A stretch of DNA of 7,231 bases from Bacteroidales bacterium UBA6340 (GTDB taxonomy: Bacteria; Bacteroidota; Bacteroidia; Bacteroidales; Paludibacteraceae): NCBI GenBank assembly GCA_002440265.1, contig DJSG01000060.1, positions 1 to 7,231 on the forward strand. The letters run 5' to 3'. Under the pieces are notes generated by a model. It was not told where the DNA came from and did not search any database. It worked only from the letters and a program-made list of their open reading frames with translations. Below, in pieces: positions 1 through 5,435 of this stretch. The translations under genes and the position numbers were made by a program. Positions within the stretch are counted from its first letter, which is position 1, and each line of letters opens with the position of its first letter.

Positions 1-1117
1 GGTTCTGTATGCCGAGGTTGTCAGCGGTCTCGGCAAAGGTGTTGCGCGCCTCTTCCAACGCAATCTTTTTCTCTACCACACCCGCGGCACGCTTACCCGA
101 TGACCACAAAGGCATCGACACCGACACTGCAAGAGTGTGAGGCGGGTTCATCGAGAAGAATGGCGAACCATCCATACGACCTTGCTTGGTATAGTTGTAT
201 GCCAATGCCACAGTCGGACCATACGCCCAGCCTGCCATGTGAACGTTGGTCTTTGCCAACTCCACATTTTTCTCCAACGTTTGGTAACTCAGGTTGCGTT
301 GCGGGATAAAGTCTTCTCCAAGCAACTTCAATACTGCATCTGCCGACAGCATATCGTCCAACGAAGTAGTCAGTGTCAGTTCCGTCTCCACAGGTACATC
401 AAGCAGCACCTTCAGTGAGTTCAATGCCAGCAGCGTGGAACGCTTATTCGAGTTGATGTTGTTACGCAACGTGTTCACACGCACTTTTATCTGGTCAGCC
501 GTAGTCTGCTCTGCAGCACCCACGTCCACACTCCTTTGCGTCATTTCCGCCAATTGCTCCACGTTTTGCAACGATGAATCCAACAACGCCACCACGTCTT
601 GCAATACCAGCACCGAGGCGTATGAGGTCTTCACGCTGGCACGCAGACTTACTTCCGATTGCTCCTTGTTTATCTTCTGCATATCGATGGCTATGTTGTT
701 GAGCAACGCACCCACTATGGCTTGCCCGTTGATACCGATAGAAGCAGAGATACCCAACGAATTATCGGACATCTCAAAGCCACCGCCCATACCACCAAAA
801 CTCAGTTGGTAGTCATTGAAAGCCGAGTCGCGCAAGTTGTTATACTGCCAACTCATTTCTGCCTGCGGCAGCATGGCGGCAATGGTTTGCCAGCGTTGTG
901 CATACGCCTCTTGCACGGCGAGGTCGGCATTGCGCAGACTGCGGTTGGACTCGATGGCATAGTCCTGCGCCTCTTCCAGACTCAGACTGAGCGTCTTCGG
1001 CACATTGCGTTGCGGGGCTTTCTTTGTGGCAGCCATCACATGGTCTTCTGCTATGGCACCGCCGCTTATCACAAGCGCGGCAACCATCAATGAAAGTAAC
1101 TTCTTCATCTTGTACAT
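1..1117 (-). CDS. TolC-family outer-membrane efflux protein, 3' end cut off by window edge
   Basis: This is probably the outer-membrane channel of a tripartite efflux or type I secretion pump. The frame is open from an ATG at 1117 to the left edge, giving 372 residues without the C-terminus. Residues 1-23 (MYKMKK then a hydrophobic stretch ending SGGAIA) form a signal peptide, so the mature protein is exported. After it comes a TolC-type first half: LSLEEAQDYAIESN at about 44-57, then alternating helical segments (AVQEAYAQRWQTIAAMLPQAE) and beta-rich aromatic segments (MSWQYNN). A second TolC-like repeat starts near residue 280 (LSYQTLEKNVELAKTNV), followed by SVSMPLWSSGKRAAGV. Full-length family members have about 430-490 residues, so roughly 60-120 are missing. 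An in-frame ATG at 1108 (MKKLLSLM) is an equally good start. The gene follows a TetR regulator by 46 bases on the same strand. In this arrangement the periplasmic adaptor and inner-membrane pump usually follow, which here would lie beyond base 1. The substrate cannot be inferred. Confidence 0.88.
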   Translation of the reverse strand, partial: MYKMKKLLSLMVAALVISGGAIAEDHVMAATKKAPQRNVPKTLSLSLEEAQDYAIESNRSLRNADLAVQEAYAQRWQTIAAMLPQAEMSWQYNNLRDSAFNDYQLSFGGMGGGFEMSDNSLGISASIGINGQAIVGALLNNIAIDMQKINKEQSEVSLRASVKTSYASVLVLQDVVALLDSSLQNVEQLAEMTQRSVDVGAAEQTTADQIKVRVNTLRNNINSNKRSTLLALNSLKVLLDVPVETELTLTTSLDDMLSADAVLKLLGEDFIPQRNLSYQTLEKNVELAKTNVHMAGWAYGPTVALAYNYTKQGRMDGSPFFSMNPPHTLAVSVSMPLWSSGKRAAGVVEKKIALEEARNTFAETADNLGIQN

Positions 1118-1163
1118 TGATTTTCTTTTTCTTATATGTTGTCGGTTTAATGTATTTGTTTCC

Positions 1164-1901
1164 TTATTGTTTTGCCGTCTCGGCAGGTGTTTCCAACGCT
1201 TTGAGTGCCGTCAGTCCCTGCTTGGTCAGGATACCCGTTCCGAGTATGTCCAACCCTTGTCGGGCTATTGCCACTATCTCTTCGCGCCGTTTGGGGTATT
1301 GCTGTATCTGCTCCATAACGAGATAGTGCGAATAGGAGAACAGTTGTGCCGTCAGGTCGGCGTCTATGTCTTTGCGGAAGACTCCTTCTGCCTGTCCTTT
1401 GCGCAGGAAGCGCATCAGGTTGCGGCACATCATACTGCATATATGTTCTTTGTGGAGGTTGCAGAGGGCGGGGTAATACTTCTGCAGGTCGTACATAATG
1501 GGTGGCGGTTGTTCGAGGTTCTTCTCGTTTTTGCGTGCCATAGGTCCCCACTGATGCAGGATTTCTATCACGCTTTTGCCTTCCACCTCACGGAGCATGC
1601 GTTGTTCCATTTGCTGCTCATGTACGGCAAGCATATCCTTTACGAGTTGGTCTTTCGACTCAAAATATACGTAAAAGGTCTTCTTGCTCATGCCCAATTG
1701 TCGGCAGATGTCGTCGATACTCACCGACCGTATCCCCACAATCTGCATCTTCTCTATTGCCGCATTGAGTATCTCCTCCCGCACCGCATCCGACACATTC
1801 GCCCTGCCGGCATCGGTATTCTCTGCCATACCCACCTTGGTCGTATCGACATTCTCCGACACGTTAGCCTCTGCACTCCTATTTATATATTGTTCGTCCA
1901 T
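1164..1901 (-). CDS. TetR/AcrR-family transcriptional regulator of the adjacent efflux gene
   Basis: This is a 245-residue one-component repressor of the TetR family. The N-terminal DNA-binding domain spans about residues 38-88: an opening helix (AVREEILNAAIEKM), then the helix-turn-helix IRSVSIDDICRQLGMSKKTF followed by YVYFESKDQLVKDML, a textbook TetR_N signature. The rest (about 95-245) is the helical ligand-binding and dimerisation domain, whose sequence does not reveal the ligand. The usual family length is 190-220, and the excess sits in a polar segment before the helix-turn-helix. Met25 (base 1829) would give a normal 221-residue protein, so the start is uncertain. It lies 46 bases upstream of the TolC-like gene on the same strand, so it probably represses its own efflux operon. 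The repeat cluster upstream (1916-2043) is the likely operator region. Confidence 0.92.
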   Translation of the reverse strand: MDEQYINRSAEANVSENVDTTKVGMAENTDAGRANVSDAVREEILNAAIEKMQIVGIRSVSIDDICRQLGMSKKTFYVYFESKDQLVKDMLAVHEQQMEQRMLREVEGKSVIEILHQWGPMARKNEKNLEQPPPIMYDLQKYYPALCNLHKEHICSMMCRNLMRFLRKGQAEGVFRKDIDADLTAQLFSYSHYLVMEQIQQYPKRREEIVAIARQGLDILGTGILTKQGLTALKALETPAETAKQ

Positions 1902-1915
1902 TATGTATATGGTTC

Positions 1916-1970
1916 GTGTATAGTTTGTGTATAGTTAATCCATACGCTGTGTATAGTTTTCCCATACGCC
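1916..1970. repeat. Phased direct repeats upstream of tetR (GTGTATAGTT x3, CCATACGC x2)
   Basis: GTGTATAGTT occurs exactly at 1916-1925, 1927-1936 and 1949-1958, that is at offsets of 11 and 22 bases, about one and two helical turns. CCATACGC occurs at 1940-1947 and 1962-1969, also 22 bases apart. The stretch 1927-1970 is therefore two tandem copies of a 22-base unit differing mainly in the spacer (AAT against TTC), with a half copy in front. It lies 15-69 bases upstream of the annotated tetR start. The phasing suggests protein binding on one face of the helix. A regulatory role is inferred; the repeats themselves are seen directly. Confidence 0.75.
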
Positions 1971-1973
1971 CTA

Positions 1974-2005
1974 TATGCTGTACAACAACTATGCCAAACA
2001 GCATA
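1974..2005. promoter_or_regulatory. Inverted repeat TATGCTGT/ACAGCATA, possible operator
   Basis: There are perfect 8-base arms TATGCTGT (1974-1981) and ACAGCATA (1998-2005) with a 16-base spacer. The repeat directly abuts the larger inverted repeat that begins at 2006, so the two together form one continuous symmetric block upstream of tetR. No T-run follows either arm, which argues against a terminator. It may be a second regulator site or part of a compound operator. Confidence 0.45.
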
Positions 2006-2043
2006 CACTTGGAAACTTTTTGTATTTTTGTAGTTTCCAAGTG
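2006..2043. promoter_or_regulatory. Perfect 12-base inverted repeat, candidate TetR operator
   Basis: The arms CACTTGGAAACT (2006-2017) and AGTTTCCAAGTG (2032-2043) are perfectly complementary and separated by 14 T-rich bases. The element lies 105-142 bases upstream of tetR and is the strongest palindrome in the intergenic region, so it is the best operator candidate for that regulator. The spacer contains TATTTTTG (2023-2030), which fits the Bacteroidetes -7 box TAnnTTTG on the plus strand. No TTG stands 20 bases before it and no gene follows on that strand, so promoter activity there is doubtful. I could not find a clear -7 box for tetR on the minus strand. Confidence 0.6.
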
Positions 2044-2313
2044 GCAAAAGCAGCGGGATTTAATTATGGAGAGTCGTAAACGGTAATTTGGTAATTTAAC
2101 AAATATACAATTATAGGGTAGGAAACGGGTGGTGGTTGGCGGGTGTTTGCCCGAGGTTCTCTCGAAGTTCTCTCGGGGATTTGTGTGTAATGGGGGATTG
2201 TAACTTATTTTAACTGATTGGCGTGATTGGACATTATGCGGGCGGAGATGAGTAGATGCCCTGCACAAGTATCCGGTACCTCCAGTGCTATATCGGGAAT
2301 TTTGCGGGTTTGC
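2044..2313. other. Gene-free spacer between the tetR control region and the tRNA promoter
   Basis: No convincing coding region is seen on either strand. The open minus-strand frame crossing it has no recognisable domain and overlaps the repeat cluster. The stretch contains a small inverted repeat, CCCGAG (2150-2155) with CTCGGG (2172-2177), enclosing two direct copies of GTTCTCTCG. It also has one arm, TGCACAAG (2262-2269), of a repeat whose partner lies on the tRNA promoter. Otherwise nothing is recognised. Confidence 0.5.
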
Positions 2314-2352
2314 TTGTGCACATCAATTATTTGTAGTACCTTTGCAGGCGCA
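2314..2352 (+). promoter_or_regulatory. Promoter of tRNA-Leu (Bacteroidetes type)
   Basis: The -7 box TACCTTTG is at 2337-2344 and matches TAnnTTTG. A -33 TTG is at 2314-2316, with exactly 20 bases between. Transcription should start near 2350, a few bases before the mature tRNA at 2355. The region from the spacer through the -7 box is nearly identical to the rplS promoter in this window. Confidence 0.85.
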
Positions 2353-2354
2353 TA

Positions 2355-2436
2355 GCGGCATTGGCGGAATTGGTAGACGCGCCAGACTTAGGATCTGGTT
2401 CTTAACGGAGTGAAGGTTCGAGTCCTTTATGCCGCA
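2355..2436 (+). tRNA. tRNA-Leu (anticodon UAG)
   Basis: This is a complete class II tRNA of 82 bases. The acceptor stem pairs GCGGCAT (2355-2361) with ATGCCGC (2429-2435), with discriminator A at 2436. The D arm contains GGTAGACGC. The anticodon stem CCAGA (2382-2386) pairs with TCTGG (2394-2398) around the loop CTTAGGA, giving anticodon TAG at 2389-2391, which reads CUN leucine codons. A long variable arm lies at about 2399-2411. The T arm is GAAGG, TTCGAGT, CCTTT. The acceptor is followed by CAGA, so CCA is not encoded and must be added by nucleotidyltransferase, as is usual in Bacteroidetes. The gene stands alone with its own promoter and terminator. No integrase or duplicated tRNA end is nearby. 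Confidence 0.97.
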
Positions 2437-2443
2437 CAGAAGG

Positions 2444-2470
2444 TCGGGACAGCAGTTGTCCCGATTGTTA
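2444..2470 (+). terminator. Rho-independent terminator of tRNA-Leu
   Basis: TCGGGACA (2444-2451) pairs perfectly with TGTCCCGA (2457-2464) around a 5-base loop, followed by the short T-rich TTGTTA. It starts 8 bases after the tRNA. The weak T-tract is the only reservation. Confidence 0.78.
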
Positions 2471-2486
2471 TAAAAGAGAGACCTCC

Positions 2487-2517
2487 CCCGTCCCCTCCTT
2501 CGAGGAGGGGAGTCGGG
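2487..2517. repeat. GC-rich intergenic hairpin, copy A
   Basis: The core stem CCCCTCCT (2492-2499) pairs with AGGAGGGG (2503-2510) over a TCG loop. T2491-A2511 and CCCG (2487-2490) with CGGG (2514-2517) extend it across a two-base bulge. The order of a C-rich lead, a short TTC-centred hairpin and a G-rich tail resembles copy B in the rplS leader (5841-5870). This suggests a dispersed REP-like family. It has no T-tract, so it is not an obvious terminator. Confidence 0.6.
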
Positions 2518-2612
2518 TAGAGAGTAGAGAATAGAGGGAAGCAGTTGAAAGAAGCGGAGCGTTGAGTGTTGAGAGTTGAGTGCAGTAGAAAGTTGATAGT
2601 GGAAAGTTGAAA
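2517..2612. repeat. Purine-rich heptamer repeat tract
   Basis: Tandem 7-base units appear in three blocks: GTAGAGA, GTAGAGA, ATAGAGG (2517-2537); GTTGAGT, GTTGAGA, GTTGAGT (2561-2581); and GTTGATA, GTGGAAA, GTTGAAA (2592-2612). A lone GTTGAAA sits at 2544-2550. The plus strand is almost free of C. The tract fills most of the space between the tRNA terminator and the lipoprotein gene. No TAnnTTTG promoter box is visible in it, so the promoter of the following gene is unclear. Confidence 0.7.
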
Positions 2613-2656
2613 GCGGATGGTCGGTAGATATGTATAATCCTAATAATAAGAAGATT

Positions 2657-3187
2657 ATGAATAAAGTACGTAAGGCATCGGTGGTGTGTATGATGGTGAT
2701 GATGGTGTGTGGTATGACAAGTTGTTTGGACAACGTGAAGTCGGATTACACCCCGCGGATTTTGGTATCGGAACTATACGTCAATCCTTATTACGTGAAA
2801 GATACGCTCTATGCACGGGACACGATAAGTATCCGCTACAACACCAAGAGTGAGAAGTATATGTCGGATACTATGCTGCAAGGTGATACGGTGATGTTTG
2901 GCGTAGCGTTTGACGCACAAGGCAATAATCTGGTATCTACTCGTGTGGAATGGGACAGCACAACCGTGCAGGCATGGTTCGGTATTAATGATGACATCAA
3001 GAAAGCACTGTCGGACACCACGGATCTCGGAGATGGCAGTTTGTCGTATGTACCCGGGTATAATGTAGCGTCATTCCCAGTGTATCTGTTGCCAAAGAAA
3101 GCCGGTTCGCACACTATCAAGATGACGATAGAAACAGACTCGAAGTACTCCCCTGTATCCAACTCGTTTGATTTGATAGTGGAATAG
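2657..3187 (+). CDS. Small secreted lipoprotein of unknown function
   Basis: This 176-residue protein starts at the ATG at 2657, chosen because it puts a basic n-region (MNKVRKAS) directly before a hydrophobic core. The in-frame ATG at 2630 would add nine charged or polar residues and spoil that signal. The core ends at MTSC, with Cys23 as the only plausible lipidated cysteine. This fits a Bacteroidetes type II signal peptide even though Met replaces the usual Leu. The following LDNVKSD has acidic and polar residues typical of the region after the lipid anchor. The rest lacks cysteine and looks beta-rich. Its end (KKAGSHTIKMTIETDS, then a final strand FDLIVE) resembles the last strands of an Ig-like sandwich, which is a weak resemblance. 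No named family is recognised. The stop is three bases before the radical SAM start, so the two genes are almost certainly cotranscribed. Confidence 0.85.
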   Translation: MNKVRKASVVCMMVMMVCGMTSCLDNVKSDYTPRILVSELYVNPYYVKDTLYARDTISIRYNTKSEKYMSDTMLQGDTVMFGVAFDAQGNNLVSTRVEWDSTTVQAWFGINDDIKKALSDTTDLGDGSLSYVPGYNVASFPVYLLPKKAGSHTIKMTIETDSKYSPVSNSFDLIVE

Positions 3188-3190
3188 AGT

Positions 3191-4099
3191 ATGCTTAGCC
3201 ACTACCTCTATCTTGCCCAATGGTTTCTGCGTGCACGGTTCTTCGGGCGCAAGGCACCTTTGCAGACAGTGCTGTTTATCACGGACAAGTGCAACCTGCG
3301 CTGCAAGCATTGCTCGGTGTACGGCAGTGCGGGGTACAGGCAACGCTCTTTCGCAGACATTGTGGGTGATATGCACTATGCGTATGCACAAGGGTCGCGG
3401 TTTATCGATTTGGAAGGAGGAGAACCTACATTGTGGAAGGAGAAAGAGTTGACTATCAATGATATTATTGATGAGGCAAAGCGGATAGGGTTCTTCTCTG
3501 TCACGGTTACTACCAATGCCCAGCAGGACTTCTCGTGGATACACCCGCATAGTATCTGGGTAAGTATGGACGGCGTGGGCAAGTACCACGACAGCATACG
3601 CGGGGAAGGTACTTTTGCACGGTTGGAGGAGAATATCCGTCGTTCAGGGCAGAAGCATGTATGTGTGAATATGGTGGTGAACAGGCTCAATTATGAGTCG
3701 TTGGGTGCTGCTATGGAGTATGTGAAGAACAACCCATATATAGAGCAGATAAGCATCAATTTCCATACGCCTTATCCGGGTACGGAGTACCTGATGTTAC
3801 CACCCGAACAGAAAGCCGCCATCATAGACAGTGTGATTGCCTACAAGCATCGCGGGTACCCGATAATGAACAGTTACTCGGGGCTGAAGAAGATGAAACT
3901 CAATGCCTTGGGCAAGATACGATTGGGCAAGGAGTGCTTTGTGACAGACTTTATCTATCCTGATGGCAAACGCAGCCTGTGTCTCGGATATGGTACCGAC
4001 CAATGTCGTCAATGCGGTTTCTGTATGGCAGGCGAGATGGCATCGGTGTTCCATTTCTGCCCTGACACACTATTGAGCGGGTTCAAGTTGAGGATGTGA
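3191..4099 (+). CDS. Radical SAM enzyme with C-terminal cysteine cluster
   Basis: This is a 302-residue radical SAM protein. The 4Fe-4S cluster that cleaves S-adenosylmethionine is bound by C34, C38 and C41 (CNLRCKHC). GGEP at 76-79 and the TTN at 107-109 are the usual SAM-binding and barrel features, and SMDG at 125-128 is another barrel strand seen in this superfamily. After the barrel, six cysteines (C249, C264, C272, C275, C278, C290) form a pattern that could hold an auxiliary cluster, as in SPASM or HpnH-like enzymes. The N-terminal hydrophobic, basic stretch YLYLAQWFLRARFFGRK recalls the lead segment of HpnH-type proteins, but I cannot place the subfamily or substrate. The gene begins three bases after the lipoprotein stop. 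No precursor peptide, transporter or protease typical of peptide-modifying cassettes is visible. It converges with the histidine kinase gene 44 bases downstream. Confidence 0.92.
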   Translation: MLSHYLYLAQWFLRARFFGRKAPLQTVLFITDKCNLRCKHCSVYGSAGYRQRSFADIVGDMHYAYAQGSRFIDLEGGEPTLWKEKELTINDIIDEAKRIGFFSVTVTTNAQQDFSWIHPHSIWVSMDGVGKYHDSIRGEGTFARLEENIRRSGQKHVCVNMVVNRLNYESLGAAMEYVKNNPYIEQISINFHTPYPGTEYLMLPPEQKAAIIDSVIAYKHRGYPIMNSYSGLKKMKLNALGKIRLGKECFVTDFIYPDGKRSLCLGYGTDQCRQCGFCMAGEMASVFHFCPDTLLSGFKLRM

Positions 4100-4120
4100 C
4101 TTCATTACCAACCGGTATCT

Positions 4121-4152
4121 GCACATTCATAGTTTTTCATTACTCAATGTGC
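4121..4152. repeat. Inverted repeat between convergent genes
   Basis: GCACATT (4121-4127) and AATGTGC (4146-4152) are perfect 7-base arms with an 18-base spacer that contains TTTTT. The right arm overlaps the last codon and stop of the kinase gene. It might end transcription from both sides, but neither arm is followed by a T-run. Confidence 0.3.
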
Positions 4153-5295
4153 TTCATCCAAAGTTATCCTGAACGTGGTTCCTATTCCTATTTGTGACTG
4201 ACGGACAAAGAGTTTGCCATGGTGGAAGTCTTGGATGATACGTCGCGCGAGAGAGAGTCCCAAGCCCCAGCCCCGTTTTTTGGTAGTATAACCCGGGCGG
4301 AAGATGGTATTGAACCGATGACGCTCTATGCCTTTGCCGGTGTCAGTGACATCAATATGCAGTTTGTCGGTATCTTGGGAGAGAGCGATAGTGATGTGTC
4401 CTTTGCCTTCCATGGAGTCAATGGCATTCTTGCAGAGGTTCTCGATGACCCATTCAAAAAGAGAGGGACAAAGAAGAGCCCGTGTATGCTCGCAACCATT
4501 TGCCTTTAATGTATATTCCACTTTGGCTGATGTGCGGGCGCGCATATAGTCGATAGCGTGTGTGATAACCGGCAGCACCTCGGTGGGAGACAGTTCAGGT
4601 TGCGACCCGATTTTGGAGAAGCGTTCCGCAATAGTTTGGAGGCGATGTATATCTTCGTCCATTTGCGGGAGGAGCGGGTCGTCGGGATAGCGGGCTTTGA
4701 GGAGTTCGTTCCAAGCATTGAGTGATGAGATAGGGGTGCCGAGTTGGTGAGCCGTCTCCTTGCTCAGTCCCACCCAGAGGTTGTTCTGCTCGCTGCGCTG
4801 TGCAATCAGCAGGGTGATAACGGCAATGGCTATAAACGCCAATATGACAGAAAACTGGATGAACGGGAAATAGTACAGGTTGCGCAGTATGTAGGAGTCC
4901 TCGAAGTAGATATATTGCACTATGTCGTTGGATATGCGTACCTCTATGGGTTCCTGTGTTTCACGCAGATACTTGATTTTCTTTGCATAGAAATCTTCCA
5001 CATTGTGTTTGGGCTCTTTTACGTTGCGGGAGAGGAGCAGGTTGTAGTCAGCGTCCACCATGTAGACGGGGATGGTGGTGTTGCCCTCCATGATTCTGAG
5101 CAGGAAATCAATGTTGTCGTCTTCATCGGCAAGGATGAACTGCCGGGTAGCCTCTGCCCAAAGTTCTATTTTCTTGTGTTCTTCCTCGGCGAGTTGGCGT
5201 GCTATGTAGTTGGAATACAGCACACTTACCACAACAATGATGAGGATAAATGCGAGGACGAGAACGCTGATATGGTTTAATGAAAGGCGTTTCAT
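4144..5295 (-). CDS. Membrane sensor histidine kinase, no partner regulator in window
   Basis: This 383-residue kinase should autophosphorylate on a histidine and pass the phosphate to a response regulator. TM1 spans about residues 9-28 and TM2 about 143-165, enclosing an extracytoplasmic sensor of about 115 residues of no recognised type. Only about ten residues separate TM2 from the dimerisation helix, so there is no HAMP domain. The H-box is KETAHQLGTPISSL with H183. The catalytic domain shows the N-box IENLCKNAIDSM (N286, N290), the G1 box DTGKG (318-322), the F-box FRPGYTT (332-338) and the G2 box GWGLGLSL (342-349), so every ATP-binding motif is intact. It lies downstream of rplS but is separated from it by a terminator and an inverted-repeat element. 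No response regulator gene is adjacent. The ATG at 5295 precedes MKRLSLNH and then TM1, a sensible start. Confidence 0.94.
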   Translation of the reverse strand: MKRLSLNHISVLVLAFILIIVVVSVLYSNYIARQLAEEEHKKIELWAEATRQFILADEDDNIDFLLRIMEGNTTIPVYMVDADYNLLLSRNVKEPKHNVEDFYAKKIKYLRETQEPIEVRISNDIVQYIYFEDSYILRNLYYFPFIQFSVILAFIAIAVITLLIAQRSEQNNLWVGLSKETAHQLGTPISSLNAWNELLKARYPDDPLLPQMDEDIHRLQTIAERFSKIGSQPELSPTEVLPVITHAIDYMRARTSAKVEYTLKANGCEHTRALLCPSLFEWVIENLCKNAIDSMEGKGHITIALSQDTDKLHIDVTDTGKGIERHRFNTIFRPGYTTKKRGWGLGLSLARRIIQDFHHGKLFVRQSQIGIGTTFRITLDEAH

Positions 5296-5303
5296 GTCTA
5301 ATT

Positions 5304-5331
5304 AAGAATGAAGAATGAAGAATGAAGAATT
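5304..5331. repeat. Four tandem heptamers AAGAATG
   Basis: AAGAATG is at 5304-5310, 5311-5317 and 5318-5324, followed by AAGAATT at 5325-5331. The array lies 9 bases upstream of the histidine kinase start codon and forms most of the left arm of the long inverted repeat at 5311-5384. On the kinase strand it reads as a pyrimidine-rich CATTCTT array. Confidence 0.85.
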
Positions 5332-5384
5332 GCAAGTATCGCCTGCCACAAGACGTCTGTTGCAATTCTTCATCCTCAATTCTT
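5311..5384. repeat. Long inverted repeat in the histidine kinase leader
   Basis: ATGAAGAATTGCAA (5322-5335) and TTGCAATTCTTCAT (5360-5373) are a perfect 14-base inverted repeat with a 24-base spacer. Pairing continues outward with three mismatches to about 5311 and 5384, giving 22 of 25 pairs. The element sits between the rplS terminator and the kinase start codon. It could be a miniature mobile element, a dispersed repeat, or an mRNA structure affecting kinase expression. I see no target-site duplication that would settle this. Confidence 0.65.
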
Positions 5385-5389
5385 TGATT

Positions 5390-5427
5390 AAAAACGACAC
5401 AAGATGCGTCGTTTCACAAGGTGTCGT
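5390..5427 (-). terminator. Rho-independent terminator of rplS
   Basis: On the minus strand ACGACAC (complement of 5421-5427) pairs with GTGTCGT (complement of 5394-5400), followed at once by a U-run (complement of 5390-5394). An alternative stem, AAACGAC with GTCGTTT around a 9-base loop, uses the same 3' arm. It begins 9 bases past the rplS stop codon. It should separate rplS from the kinase gene. Confidence 0.75.
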
Positions 5428-5435
5428 GTCCCGTA

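Noticed and set aside
294..812. Plus-strand open frame of 172 codons near the left edge
   Set aside because: It is antisense to the TolC-like gene; the Ser, Thr and Cys-rich translation is typical of a reverse-strand frame.
1005..1934. Plus-strand open frame of 309 codons across the tetR region
   Set aside because: It lies antisense to tetR, whose helix-turn-helix is unmistakable, and its product is rich in His, Leu and Cys with no domain.
1879..2268. Minus-strand open frame of 129 codons upstream of tetR
   Set aside because: It covers the operator repeats, overlaps the start of tetR and has no recognisable domain or plausible composition.
2355..2436. tRNA-Leu as an integration site
   Set aside because: No integrase, phage gene or direct repeat of the tRNA 3' end is present in the window.
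2323..2733. Minus-strand open frame of 136 codons
   Set aside because: It runs across the tRNA, its terminator, the hairpin and the repeat tract, so it cannot be a real gene.
4744..5280. Plus-strand open frame of 178 codons
   Set aside because: It is the antisense shadow of the histidine kinase, with no independent signal.
5304..5331. Heptamer arrays as a CRISPR-like locus
   Set aside because: The units are contiguous 7-base repeats without spacers, and no cas gene is present.
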